64,000 bases of DNA from Tieghemostelium lacteum (Eukaryota > Evosea > Eumycetozoa > Dictyosteliales > Raperosteliaceae): the NCBI GenBank assembly GCA_001606155.1, contig LODT01000010.1:1-64000 (forward strand), in the 5' to 3' direction. The position numbers were made by a program, and so were the translations under genes. This document shows, piece by piece, positions 1 to 12,433 of the stretch. The notes below the pieces were generated by a model, which ran no database searches, was not told the DNA's origin, and saw nothing but the letters and a program-made list of their open reading frames with translations. Numbering within the stretch: the stretch's first letter is position 1; every line of letters begins with the position of its first letter.

Positions 1-50
1 CCCTACCCTACCCTACCCTACCCTACCCTACCCTACCCTACCCTACCCTA
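1..50. repeat. Telomeric repeat (CCCTA)n, i.e. (TAGGG)n toward the chromosome end
   Basis: Ten perfect tandem CCCTA units start at base 1. They decay at once into CCCACCTAAACCTATCC-like sequence up to about base 90. The C-rich strand reads away from the edge, as expected for a left chromosome end. The five-base unit differs from the common TTAGGG. Only 50 bases are present, so the assembly may simply stop inside a longer tract. Confidence 0.85.
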
Positions 51-129
51 CCCACCTAAACCTATCCTTCACTAACCTACCCGAGCTACAGCGAAATTAG
101 CTACAATTCTAATATATGAATAGAATATA

Positions 130-650
130 TAAGCCCTATAACTTTCTCTTAGCTATTGGTACCTAATTCATAGACCACCACAATTTTGTTCAATTTATCT
201 ACAGATAGACATTATCTGTATGAAAATATTATTATAATTACATTCTTACTTGATAATATTTTATTGATCACTCCCTATTTGCTATTACAATCACTTTTCT
301 CTTATAATATACCCACTTTACTCAAGAAAATTCATACAGATAAATTCATACAGTTAATCTCTATCTGTAGATTATCTGTTTTTTTTGTAAATCGAAAATA
401 TCTCGTACAAATTACATAGAAAATATACCCTTATTAGTATGATATTCATGTAAAAATGCTATCTATAACTTTCTATTAGAAATTGGTACTTAATTCCGAG
501 ATAATACATTTTTGAAATGCAGATTGTAATATTATTTGTATGGAAATATTTTTAAAATGAGCTTTTTAAGTAATTATGTTGATGTTATCACACTCCATTT
601 GCTAATATCACCACTTTTCTCTTATAATATACCAATCAATAACCTTATGT
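130..650. repeat. Degenerate subtelomeric direct repeat, about 325 bp period, two copies
   Basis: Copy 1 (about 130-330) and copy 2 (about 460-650) share blocks in the same order. These are CTATAACTTTCT near 137 and 464, ATTGGTACxTAATTC near 156 and 482, TTATxTGTATGxAAATATT near 213 and 532, and CACTTTTCTCTTATAATATAC near 292 and 613. The copies are diverged but collinear, which suggests an old tandem duplication next to the telomere. A 77-codon open frame inside copy 1 is not conserved in copy 2. Confidence 0.65.
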
Positions 651-1180
651 ATTAGTGTGAAAGCCTTCTGGATATTTATTGTTGTAGGTAACCCAGGGTA
701 ACATAATTGTTTGAGGTTGTTGCTTGTTTTTAGAAGGTGTAGGAGATTGAAGGAGTTGTTGGTGCTAATTGGAAGGTTTTGGAGTTTATTGAAGTTTGTT
801 TGTGGTTGTTTGAATGTTTTTGAAGATTAGTTTAATCAACATTTATCCAACTATATTATTAAAATATATTTGAAATCTCTTGATGCTGCTCTTGTTTTTG
901 AAATTGAAATCATTTGATCACAATATGAGACAACATCTATTATACAATATCACTTAATATTAATGAAAATATTTCAATATTCATTAATATTAATTAATAT
1001 ATATCTAATGTTGCTAGTTGAGTTGTTGAATTCAATTTCTGCTGTATTTCTAGAGATGATTACCATAATTCCAATACCGAATATAATGAGAAATTGATAT
1101 ATATCTATCAAATCCAACAATTATTAACACCATGCCAATACAATTTTCCAACATATCTATTGATGATAGGTGAAATGAAA
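651..1180. other. Subtelomeric spacer, no gene seen
   Basis: AT-rich sequence containing a G/T-rich stretch at about 675-830 (repeated TTGTTTGAGG and GTTGTTG-like words) and a run of TTAATATTAAT words at about 955-1005. I see no coding pattern, RNA gene or clear repeat family. Confidence 0.5.
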
Positions 1181-2262
1181 TAACATGATCATTCACAACT
1201 AATCCATGCTTTCAATTGAACGACTACAGTAAGACACCAAGAAAATCATTCAACCACCTACCATTGGTAGATTTACCAGCAGTGCAGGTGTTATGTGTTT
1301 GTTTTTAGCGATTGATGTTATTTTTACTTTCCCACTCTGTATTTATCTTCTATTGAAGTCACTGGATTGATATTGTCATACCTAAGGTATTGTTACATTT
1401 TTATCCATTATATCTGAGAATATATCTTCCAAAGCAGGAGTACTTGATTATAAATTATACATTGATCTAATCTATATTTACCCTTAACTTCCATGAAAAC
1501 TTAATAATGATTGAATTTTGAAAAATGTGCTATCATCTCTATTACCTCTATCTAAATCCCACCACAAGACATGTGGTTGAATGAGTAATGCTGTTTGTAC
1601 AATTTTTACCATTAATTCCACTTTATAATGATTGGCAATAGGTGTAACCAATGACTGACACTGGGATGATATAGCATCAATAGTTTAGCTGGACTCTGAT
1701 ATACCACCTCTAACAGTGTTATTTTCTTACTACCTTGTTTTAATAGTCTAGTTACTGTATTGGTACTAATAGAATTATGTGAATTCGAGTTTAATATAAA
1801 TTATCTATCCATTTTGATTTTAGTGGTCTATTACATCTACTATTATCTTGTTAGAAATTAATAGGTGCTATATCATTATCATCCTTTATTATATTTCTAG
1901 ATTTCCATATGAGTTCACCAGTTTGTTGTTCATCATCAATTTCCTCTCTAACATATGTTTGGTAAGTGTCTAACATGTTTTTGGAGGGTGATAAGTCAAC
2001 TTGAACTGGATCCTGTTGCTTCTGATCAGGTGTAAATGTTATATGTTCATCTTCTATTGAATATCATCACCATTTTTAAACCAATTAGAGTTACAGCTGC
2101 CGAGCCAAATGAAAAGAATCTAACTGTACTCTCTGAGAAATAAATTAGACCAAACAATGCAAATCCAATAAATATTGGTAATAATGATCCTGCTGTCGAG
2201 AATCCCAATATAGTTGGTAGACCACTAATCAATACTCTAATAAATGATATTTTACTATTTGT
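1180..2262 (-). pseudogene. Decayed membrane-protein gene
   Basis: The minus strand carries protein-like segments in changing frames with several stops. The first (about 2262-2060) is hydrophobic with the look of two membrane spans, including ISGLPTILGFSTAG and FIGFALFGLIYF. A hydrophilic acidic segment follows in another frame (about 2055-1850, including DLSPSKNMLDTYQTYV). Then come pieces such as ITLLEVVYQSPAKLL (about 1700) and HVLWWDLDRGNRDD (about 1560). A possible last piece lies near 1270. I do not recognise the family. Codon use resembles host genes and no transposon motif is seen, so a decayed host gene in the subtelomere is the simplest reading. Boundaries are approximate and parts may belong to more than one gene. 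Confidence 0.4.
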
Positions 2263-2589
2263 TTAAATCAATAGATCATTAATAGATGCAATTGTATCAA
2301 CACACATCTAAATAAATCATTCACTGTAGTATCCAACTATCGCACCTAAATTGAGAGGGAGTTAAGAGAATATATTTTTTGTAAGTTGTTGTTTTTTAAG
2401 GTGTTTGTATTTGATGGTTGAAGGTTTAATTTATAAAATCAAAAAACAGATTCAGATATTGGAATCACCAATAATAAATTATAATCTGATCTAGAACTTC
2501 AACATCGAATGATTCTTGTGTGAAAAATAAAAAAAAAATCACTACATTTTTCAGGTGATAATTAAAATCATTCTCCTAGTTAATTTTAT
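2263..2589. other. Spacer downstream of the ABCA gene
   Basis: AT-rich sequence with an A run near 2529. It is the 3' flank of the ABC transporter gene. I see nothing else in it. Confidence 0.5.
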
Positions 2590-5500
2590 TTATACATCTG
2601 AATATTTTTGATACCATTGATCAGAGAGATTTGGTTGGTCAATATAATTATTATAATTATTATTATTATTTAAATATTGTTCATTAGTTTGATCTCTAGC
2701 TTTTGGAATTTTCATTGAATCTTGTAGTTCAGATCTTGAACCAGTAAGTTTTAAGAACACTTGCTCTAATGATGTTTGGCTGACAGAGTAGCTATCAACT
2801 AGATAGTTCAGATCAGTTTGAATTGTTGAGAAGATTTTTGATAATTGTATTGGATTATCCTGTGGATTTGGTAGTTCAAAACTAGCAACTAGATCATGGT
2901 TATCAATTAAAATTGCACCAGGTAAGTGGTTCTTTATAATATTTACACCGGTATCAACATATTCTTTTTTCAGTTTTACATCAATACTATATCCTGATCC
3001 ATATTTTGATTTTACATGCTGAATTGAACCCAAGCAGGTGAATTTACCTTCTCTCATAATTGTTATTCTCTCTGCAAGAGCTTCACATTCTTCCATAGAG
3101 TGTGTAGTTATAATGATAACCTTATTTCTACCGAGCTCAGATATTACATTCCACATAAATCTTCTGACTTGAGCATCAACACCACAAGATGGTTCATCTA
3201 AGATTACCAATGATGGATTGGCAATACAAGCAATACTTAATGATACTTTTCTCTTATTACCACCACTGTATCCTGAAACTTGTGAATTACCAATTCTACC
3301 CAAATCCATCATATGAATGAAACCTTCTACTGTCTGGTGAATGTCTTTTTCATCTATACCTTTGATTCGACAATATAGAGTGAGTTGTTCTCTAGCTGAA
3401 AGTAATCCAACTAGAGAACAATGTTGAGGACAAAAACCAACACTTTGTAGTGCTTTCTTACGATCTTTCATTAAATTATAACCATTGATGGTGACAGTAC
3501 CACTGGTTGGTAGGATATCCATTGTCAACATGGACAATGTTGTTGATTTACCAGCACCATTCAAACCAAGTAGGCCAAATGTTTGACCTTTTGGAATACT
3601 GAGAGTACTATTGTAGACTGCAACAGTTGGTTTGTTACCTTTAACTGTTGCTGGGAACTGTTTGTGAAGGTTTTTAAAGGTTAATAATTCATTTGGATTA
3701 TTTTCAACTCTAATTCTTTCACGGCCAACATCAGAATCTTCATCAGGTGGTGGAGGTGGTGGATGTGTAACTTTTGAGAATCTAGATCTAAAGTAACCTT
3801 TAATCTCTTTGGTTAAATCTAAAACCATAATCCAAATTGTCCATACCAGACAATGTCCAATGAGCATGAATATTGGTAACCCACAATAATGTAATGCCCA
3901 ATAGTTATCTATATAGGAGGTATTAAGTCTCTGTACACCTGGGAATCCAGTTATAATGGTAATAATTTTAGAGAAACAATAGAGGGGTGAGAATATGTAT
4001 AATACCATATCCATTATATCAGCAATGGTTTGTAGTCTACTATCATCATTTTTGATTACAAAAATTCTAATAATTAAATTACCCACAGTAAATAGTAGTC
4101 CCATACCCCAGAGAATTCCAAAAATGGCACCTGTAGCTTTACCATGACTCTTAAAGAGATAAGATAGTAAATAGGATAATGGTAATATTGAAAATGTGCT
4201 AAGAGACAGCGATACAATAAATACAGCAAAGTTATCTCTAAATTGATGGTTTGTTATAATCATTACAATAGATAGAAATGCAACCATAACCAAGGCCAGA
4301 GCATAATCCCAAATCAAATTACTCAACCAATAAATTGATTTCTTGCAACCAGAGATATAAAGTAATCTCTTAATTTGATCAGAACGTTCTTGTGATATAT
4401 TACCACCACTGGATGCTGCAATCAAAGACTGTGATGAGAGAATCAAAATAATAAAGAAAATGATACCACCTATATTAACTTTTTCTGATATTACTTCAAA
4501 TGGGCTGAGAATATGCTCAAATGGCTCACTAATTAGTGAGATACCAATTTGAGATTTATACATTAAAACTGAATTTGACATGAGATTAATATAAATTGGC
4601 AGTGCATGAAGATAACCTCTATTATACCAAACCAGTGATTCAATGTATTGTTGTCCCTTATCAGTGACAGCAGTCGAGAATGAATATGCACCTGGGTCAT
4701 TTTCATAATTATCCTCCAGATAATCATGCATATCGCTAGGTGCGATTTGTTTACCAATACCAGAGTTCTCAATAGAATTTGTTATAAGTGGATCAACTGT
4801 GGCATCAACTGAATAGGGTACATAGAGATCAGGTGTAATCAGTGAACTAATATTCATATATAATGGCGTAGTATTGGAGTTGAAATAGGCTGGATTAGTC
4901 ATATTCTTTAAAAGAGCAACACCAGCCGCAGCAATGAGAACAGGTATAAGAAGACCTAATATAAATGATCTTATATCTTTACGGGATGTGTGAATTCTCT
5001 TTAACAGTAAACCTCTTAGTTGTTGTCTTGCAGTTATACCTTTACTCTGTATATTAATAGCTTTCTTTGTCAATTCATCAAAATTATAAGCACTATCATT
5101 AATATCCAATTGTTGTTGTTGTTGTTCTTTGTCATGTAACTGTTGTTCTTCTTCACCTATACTCAAGAATACCTCCTCAATGGTTGTAACTGATATACCA
5201 TAGTGAAGTATATATAGTTCATTCTTTTTCATGTCAAGTTCATGAAACATATTTGAGAATTTAGCTATACTTGATGATGGTAATCTAAAACTAATTTCAG
5301 TGGCGGCATTAGACAATACCGCGGCTTCAGTTATATATTGACAAATAAATGCTTCAATTGGTTTTGTATCAACTGTTGAGTTGGTTTTGGAAATTGTTAA
5401 TAGATAACCAGCACCAAATCTATTCTTTAAAAATAAACTTGAACCATCACATCTTAATTTTCCTCTAGATATAATCTATAATAAAAATGTTAAAAAATTT

Positions 5501-7893
5501 TCAAAACTAGAGTGATAGAATAATAACATACACCAATACGATCTCCTAAATAATCGGCTTCATCCATAAAGTGAGTGGTTAAAACAATGGTTCTACCTTT
5601 TTTGTATTTTAAAAGGAAATCCCAAACACTTCTTCTAGATTGTGGATCCATACCAGAAGTTGCTTCATCTAATATTATTTTTAAAAATTAAATTAAAATT
5701 TGTTATCAAGTATAATTGATGAATTTGGCTATACATTACCAACTAAAATTACTTTTGATCTACCAATAAAAGCAATACCAAGACATAATTTTCTCTTTTG
5801 ACCACCAGAAAGAGTGGAAGATGGTGCATCTAATTTTTCACCAAGTCCGACTTCTTTTGCCATGAATCTTGCTTCGTTTTTAGCTTGATTCTTATCAGTT
5901 ATACCTTTAAGTGATGCATAAATCTCCAAATGCTCTAATACAGTCAATGTTGGCCAAAGAATATCCTGTTGGCTACATACACCAATAGTTTTTCTAATTT
6001 CGCTCATTTGAGTTCTAATATCATAACCATCAATAGTGGCTGTTCCGTTCGTTGGAATTATTAAACCAGTAAGACATCCAATAGTGGTACTCTTACCACT
6101 ACCATTTGGACCAAGGAAAGCATGAATCTCACCTTCGTACATATTTAAAGAGAGGTCATTAATAGCAACTCTTAAACCATCACCAGTTTCAAATTCCTTT
6201 CTCAATTTTTTTATGGAAATTTTAATATTTTTCTTTAGTGGTGGTTGTTCAACATTAGAGTTGTTAAATAGATTTACTTCATCGTCATAAAGTAATGAAC
6301 TTGTTACTTTTTCTTTAATCCAATAGGATCTAGTAACTAAAAAATACCATGGTCTTCTGGTACCATATTGGCCAGTCATAATATTATCAAGATACCATAA
6401 CACAATTAAATAAATAAATATATCTGCAAATAGCATTGAAATTATGTGTCTAATATTTATAAATAAAAAATAATTGTAAATATATTGATTTGTTAATAAT
6501 TAATAGAGTGTGTATATATATATATATATATACATACGTTTCGGGTACATTTAATTGCTCATTAAATGCTCTTAAATCAGTTAAATCTCTAGATGCAATT
6601 GTATGAATTCCAACAGTAAATGCAATAGGAGACAATATACTGCATAATAATTGATAATTTTGACGAATTGGATAAACTAATACGCCAATAGCACTGAGAA
6701 TTAGAATGAATAAAAAACTAATTAAACCAGCAAATTTTGATCTATCAAAGAATTTTGAGAGAATAAATGACATTATCAATAGTGTAAGACTGTATAGTAC
6801 AAATATTACAACAACCATTACAATTGGTGTTGTATAGATTAATTGTGTTGCTAGTAATACCACACAGATAATTAGAGTACTGGGTATACATGTATAAATT
6901 GAACTAATAGAATGACTGATATAATAAGAATAAATATTCAAACCCATCATTTTCATACCCTCTAATATTTTTGATTCTTTTTCCATTACCAAATCAGTTA
7001 TGAGTTTATAAAAACAAACAAACATGGCAGCAGTTAAGAAAACACCACCAAAATTCAAAAATATGGTATTACGACCTTGAATCCATTTTTGCCACATTTT
7101 TACATAGGGATCTGGGAATCTTTGACCATAGGTTTGAATAGGTATTTGTAATCCAGTAAATGTCGCAATGATTGCCATATCAACTGATGTTTGAATTTGA
7201 GTGAAACCATGTCTGAGATAGATTTGTGAATCATCAACTATACTACCCATAACCTCTGAGTTATCGTTAACAAAATCCGAATCAATACTTATACTATACT
7301 GAAAGAAACTATTTGGAGTTCCTGGTACTGGATCACCTTCAAACCAAAGACCTCCAAGTACACCTCTATAATTTACAGGATCATGGAAAAAATCTGACAT
7401 TTCTTGTTTTGTCTGAAAGAATTTCATACAAATTTCTGGATCAGTTCTATTTTGAGCCACCGCAATTTGGTTTTGAAGATTATTAATAACTGCCTGTTGA
7501 TAGATTGTTAATCCACCTGGTGAGTTGCTACCATAAAGTAGTAATTTAAATTTGCTAGCAATAAAGGGATATCCAGATGCTGGATGTTCACTATAATCTG
7601 GTTTTATAATCATTGTCAAATCTAGATACAATTATAATTAGATTGCATTGGGTGTTAATTTTAGGTTTTTTTTTTTTTTTGTTTTGTTTTGATTGATTGA
7701 TACAATTTTATCAGAATGGTGGTTGTAAATCAATCAACACACATAAATGAGAATACATACACAAAATACCAAATAAAACACCTATAACAACTAATGGTGA
7801 AAGTACTTCAACAATGATCTTAATTTTTGATTTTCCTTTAAGTAGTGCATTTTTATGTAAAAGAGTTAGGAGTTGACTAATAAACTCTCCCAT
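2590..7893 (-). CDS. ABC transporter of the ABCA family, full-length, five exons
   Basis: Exons (minus strand) are 7893-7761, 7621-6538, 6449-5740, 5668-5532 and 5475-2590. Donors are GTATGT for introns 1, 2 and 4 and GTAATG for intron 3; all phases join, giving about 1649 residues, the usual ABCA length. The order is a TM segment near residue 30, a large extracytoplasmic loop, a TM cluster, NBD1 (Walker A GPNGSGKS near 520, signature LSGGQKRK, Walker [12 protein letters not shown] rebuilt across intron 3), a second TM half, and NBD2 (Walker A GLNGAGKS near 1325, signature YSGGNKRK, Walker [13 protein letters not shown]). NBD1 having DEATSG and NBD2 DEPSCG is typical of the family. ABCA proteins move or flip lipids in endomembranes or at the cell surface; the substrate here is unknown. 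Intron 2 holds a (TA)n run near 6512-6532. The gene is the first intact one from the telomere. Confidence 0.93.
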
Positions 7894-8185
7894 TTTATTA
7901 CCACTATTTGCGAATTAAAATTTAAAGATAAGCAATGAGGTATGACTAAATGTTTTACAAATGGGGTTTTTCTTAAGATTTGTATAATTATATATTGTTT
8001 ATAAAAAAAAAATTGATAATTATTTTTAACCACACCACCTCAAACTGTGTTTTTTTACTTTTATACGAAGAAAGTTTCTTGGACAGGCAAGAATACTACG
8101 TAAAATGATTTTTTACGAGAAAGATCTAAAAAACAAACAATTGGTATTACCATTTCTATTTACATCAAAGATTTATTTTATATTA

Positions 8186-9058
8186 TTAATTTATATTAAT
8201 ATTGGAGATTTTATCTGAATTTTCATCCAAAAATGAGTTTCTGTCAGGGTGTCGATAAGTTGATTTAGATTGTGTTTGATCTAGATTTGGGGTTGCCGTG
8301 TTGTTATTATATTTTAATTGTGAAAAGGATAAAATTAATTCAATGAATACCAATAAAACACATATGCATTCAATGACAAAACTTGATACATGAGTTTTGA
8401 AAAGATATGGACCAGAGTTTGGAGGCCTTTTACCATCAATCTTCTTTTGAAGGTCTTCTGAATCTTGAAAAAATATAATAGCTTGTAAAACAATGAACAC
8501 AATGAAAAATACTATGGAGAGTAGTAATATAATAAATCTAGTCTGTGTTCTAGTTGACCAATGCTCTTTTTGATCTCTATGTTTCCATATATCATAGATT
8601 TTCAAAGAGGGACAAACTGCAACTAATAGACCACTGCTGAGTAAATGTATTGCCAATAGCATTAATTGATCTGGTGGTGAGTCAAATGATCTATATGGTA
8701 CGACACCAATGATTATTAATGATACATAAGTTAGAGAATTGATAGATTGTAGAAATTCAGTTTTCTCTCTGTTATCTGATTTTACAAGACATATACCACC
8801 ACATAGTAATGATGCAAAAAATAATCTTCCTGATGCATCATTGAAATCTGAGTTTAATCCTGAGATGGTTGATGGGAATCTTACCCAACTGTCATTTATG
8901 ATCCCAGCAATCACTGACATTGTCACTCCAACCAATATAAAGAATGATGCATAAATTTCATATCTAAATTTTACTGCAAATGGTATCACTTGCTTCTCAC
9001 AATATTCTATAATCCTTTTCTTTTTCTCTTTAAATTTTTCAATATTGCTCACCATCAT
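8186..9058 (-). CDS. Six-TM protein, possible FRAG1/DRAM/Sfk1 family
   Basis: A single exon of 290 residues. I take the first of two adjacent ATGs (9058); an upstream TTG extends the frame but is not needed. There are six hydrophobic spans, roughly at YEIYASFFILVGVTMSVIAG, GRLFFASLLCGG, VSLIIIGVV, LMLLAIHLLSSGLLVAV, FIILLLSIVFFIVFIVL and FVIECICVLLVFIELIL. The first loop has FPSTISG followed by a Phe-rich second span, which resembles the P-x-IS loop of the FRAG1/DRAM/Sfk1 family. Those proteins act in GPI-anchor remodelling, lysosomal autophagy regulation or plasma-membrane PI4-kinase control. The family call is tentative; the six-TM topology is firm. The C-terminal tail is polar and probably cytosolic. 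Confidence 0.7.
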   Translation of the reverse strand: MMVSNIEKFKEKKKRIIEYCEKQVIPFAVKFRYEIYASFFILVGVTMSVIAGIINDSWVRFPSTISGLNSDFNDASGRLFFASLLCGGICLVKSDNREKTEFLQSINSLTYVSLIIIGVVPYRSFDSPPDQLMLLAIHLLSSGLLVAVCPSLKIYDIWKHRDQKEHWSTRTQTRFIILLLSIVFFIVFIVLQAIIFFQDSEDLQKKIDGKRPPNSGPYLFKTHVSSFVIECICVLLVFIELILSFSQLKYNNNTATPNLDQTQSKSTYRHPDRNSFLDENSDKISNININ

Positions 9059-9504
9059 TCGATCATTTCTTCTTAAAATTATACTCAATCGAAACTCAAA
9101 AAAAAAAAACTAAAAAAACTTTTAGCAATTCAATCATTTGATATATTTAAAATTAAAAAGAAGAGCAATAATAAAGGTAGGGGGAATGTATATTTGTTTT
9201 ATAATTTACAAATTTTATTAATTAAAAAAAAAAAAGGGTAAATCTTTTTTACTTCTTGATTGCTTCTATAAAATGAATATAAATATATGGTTGGGTTTTT
9301 GGTTGGTTTGTTATTGTTGTTGTTTGTCATTGTTGTTATTGGTGTTATGTTGGGTGTGTGAAATGGTTTTTTTTTTAATGAAAAAAAAATTATCAAGTTG
9401 GTTTGTTGAATGTTTTAAATATCAGGTAATTATTGTTATTATAATGTGAGTGAGTGAGAAGTGATTATTTTACTATTATTATTATTATTATTATTTTAAG
9501 GTTA
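9059..9504. other. Intergenic spacer between six-TM gene and RGS gene
   Basis: AT-rich with A and T runs and a G/T-rich stretch near 9290-9420. It is the promoter side of the six-TM gene and the 3' side of the RGS gene. No further gene seen. Confidence 0.5.
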
Positions 9505-10179
9505 TTATTTAGTTGAAATTGATTTTAAACGAATTTCGTCTTTTTCTTTTCTTGATTGTTTTTTCTTGAAGCTAATGCGTAAGAACTCTGGTAGATGACA
9601 TTTACCAGTCTCTTGTTTATATTTATGATAGGCAGGAGTGTGAGTGAAAGGAGGGAAACAATCCATCCATAGAGATTCGTAAACTACTTTTTGTACATCA
9701 TCAAACAAGGTGGAATCAATGTCATCAGAGAGTTTTTGTCTTACAACTTCACGGGTAAATGCGTCAATATTCAATTCAAATTCACTACCGTTTTCCAGGA
9801 ATCTATCAAATATATTTTGTGCATTTTCTCTCAGTTCTTCTTGGCTGAGGTATTTGTTATTTTGTTGTCTTGCGTTACTGGATTTTGATGATGATGTTGG
9901 AGATTTATTATTTTTACTATTATTTTCTATTGGTATTTGATTAATTTCATTATTATTACTACTGGATGAACTGGATTCAATTGGTGTCGATGAAAATGCT
10001 AACAATGGTCCTTGGATAGTGGTATTTGTACATGGTGGAGCAAGTGTTTTAAAATGTTCAATTTCCAACCAAAATTGTAGAGTCTCGGAACAATAAATTG
10101 TTTTTAAATAACTTTTAAATAGACCACAACCAACTTCGTCACGTAGAACTTCATTCATAACATCATTTGGGTATATCAT
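9505..10179 (-). CDS. Small RGS-domain protein
   Basis: A single exon of 224 residues with a good ATG at 10179. An RGS domain spans most of the protein. The first helices carry VGCGLFKSYLKTIYCSETLQF and WLEIEHFK. The second half carries NAQNIFDRFLE, FELNIDAFTREVVRQKL and DDVQKVVYESLWMDCFPPF. A Ser/Asn-rich insert of about 60 residues splits the domain between helices, as is common in dictyostelid proteins. RGS domains speed GTP hydrolysis by heterotrimeric G alpha subunits, so a role in damping chemoattractant signalling is likely. The C-terminus is a short basic tail. No other domain is present, so membrane recruitment would need a partner or the basic tail. Confidence 0.88.
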   Translation of the reverse strand: MIYPNDVMNEVLRDEVGCGLFKSYLKTIYCSETLQFWLEIEHFKTLAPPCTNTTIQGPLLAFSSTPIESSSSSSNNNEINQIPIENNSKNNKSPTSSSKSSNARQQNNKYLSQEELRENAQNIFDRFLENGSEFELNIDAFTREVVRQKLSDDIDSTLFDDVQKVVYESLWMDCFPPFTHTPAYHKYKQETGKCHLPEFLRISFKKKQSRKEKDEIRLKSISTK

Positions 10180-12433
10180 TTTTTATATATTATTATTATT
10201 ATTGTATATATATATATATATTATTGGATTAAAAAATTTGTTTTTGATTTACAGACAGTAAAAACTATTAAAATATTTAATATGATTACTATTGATTGTT
10301 GGTGATGGTATTATTAATTTGTAATGTTACTGTAATATAATGTTAAAAATATATATGTATAAAAATAGATGACTAATTGATTGAAAAAGCTATAAATAAT
10401 AATTAAGATTATTAGTTAATTAAACTACTATGAAAAAAAAATAATAATTGTATAAATGAAAAAAAAAAAATTAGATTATCATTAATGGGGGGAGTGAAAA
10501 AAAATGCTAAAAATAATGTGTGACTGGGTTTACATTTTTTTTTAAATTTAATAACCCCCTTTTGACACACATTATCAGACAGAGTTGAGATTTGAAAATC
10601 TCTAGAATTGTGCTTTTTTAAAACACCAACAACACAATGATATGCAAGTTTGACATACAAAATAGAGTTAACTGTATTTTTTTGATTTTTTTTTATTCAC
10701 AAACACTCACAAGTACTACACTATTGTTTCTTTTTTACTTGCTGTTTGATCTGTTATTTGAAATAATTGTTACACCCACCCACACACACTAAATAAAAAC
10801 CCAATGAAAGAATTTTAACAACATTTAATCACACAATTAATCAATTAACTTTGATTTTTTTGTAAGATAACAACATATGATTATGATTGTGAAACTTTTA
10901 ACTTAAATTTACTTTTAGTCGACGCGTTGTTTTAAACAAAAAACTTTAAAATGTTTAACGATAACTGTTGATTATTACTATCAAGTTGTGTTGAATATCT
11001 ATTTTTTTTTTTTGGTACAGGGTTTGTTGAGATGTGTTATATATTTGAAATGGTGAAGTTTATTTTCTCTGAAAAGTATAAGTAGACGATCGATCTTTGA
11101 TTGATTGATCTTGGGATATTTAAATAATTCTATTGAAATAATGATACAAAAATGAAATAATTTTACAAACTGAAAAATAAAAATAAATAAATAACTCTTA
11201 TAAAAAAAAAAAAAAAATAAGTGCAGTGTTTTTTCTGCTTTCAAAAAAAAAAACTATGATTACAAAAGTATACTTCTGGTTTTACTACAAATTGCTGGGT
11301 ATTTTGTAATTTGACAACAAAACTAGTAATTGATTTTCAGAATTACATACCTATTATGAAAATATAGAACTCACTGTCTCTAATGTTGTTGAGGTTATTT
11401 ATATATATAAATATTTGAAAAGTTTTTTTTTTTTGATATTTATATAAATATTGTGATTATATACAAGGGTGTTGTTGTTGGAAGGGTGATTGTGTGAAGT
11501 GGAAAAGGAGCTATTATTGATATAAAAGAGATTTTATGTTTTTGGATACGACAAATAGATAAAATTATTTATAAATATATTAAAAATTGAAAGCAATGTC
11601 AAATGATTGTTTTTTTTTATCGATTGATAGAAAATTTGTAGTGGTAACAACAATAAACTATTAATAAAATCCCAAAATAGATCCTGTAGTGTTCTTTTTT
11701 TAATCTAGAATAGATATAGGTATTTGTAATTTGTATCTGTGTGATAGTTATGTGATTAATAATAAAAATAATAATAAAAAAAAATTCTCTAATGAAAAAC
11801 ACTGAATAAATCAGTTTTTTATTTTTAGCACACGGAAACGGTCCTTGTTATATTTTTAAAAAAAAAAAATCTGTCAACTGAATGAGATCCACTGTTTTTA
11901 CCGTTGTTTGACATTAATTTTTCGAAATACAACAAACACCTCTTTGCAATTGCAATCTTCTTGATATTAGACTTTTTCATTAATATAAATATTTTAAAGA
12001 TAATTTTTGAAGTTAGCTATTAATTTTTTCTATTTATCTTTATTATTTAATATTCTGTTTCTTTAGACTATTAAAATCACATAAAAAGTGATAAATATCT
12101 TTTTTAAGTCTAAACACGAACAGTTGTATTAATATAATTAAGTCCTTTAATTCTTTGATTTGAATAAAGGCCCTTCTTTTTTTTTTTTTTTTTTACACCA
12201 GTACTAAAAAATAGTTAAACTACCTCATTATAATAATGAATTGCTTTTCAATCTCAGATTCGTCCAAGTAATCAATAATTGATTTTTTCCTGATATAGGA
12301 AATTTAAATAAAACTTTATTCCTGCTTTATTTGTTTGCTCTCTAAAAAAAAAAAATAGAGAATTATTTTGTAATTTTTTTTTTTAAAATACTTTTGAATT
12401 AGTTTAAATTTTTTCTAATTTTCATGAATTACG
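10180..12433. other. 2.25 kb gene-free region between divergent RGS and SH2-CLU genes
   Basis: Very AT-rich, with many T and A runs (for example about T17 near 12178-12194). There is a small GATC/GATTGATT cluster at 11089-11112 on the + strand. I find no credible coding frame, tRNA or transposon motif on either strand. It is the longest gene-free stretch in the window apart from the subtelomere and the transposon islands. It probably contains promoters for both flanking genes, which diverge from it, or an RNA gene that cannot be recognised by eye. Confidence 0.5.

Noticed and set aside
186-419. 77-codon open frame in the subtelomere
   Set aside because: Lies inside the degenerate direct repeat, is T-rich with no domain, and the second repeat copy does not preserve it.
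10412-11802. Three minus-strand frames of 61-82 codons (10412-10660, 10999-11244, 11617-11802)
   Set aside because: Phe/Ile/Lys-rich translations of homopolymer-rich DNA with no domain or codon pattern of host genes.
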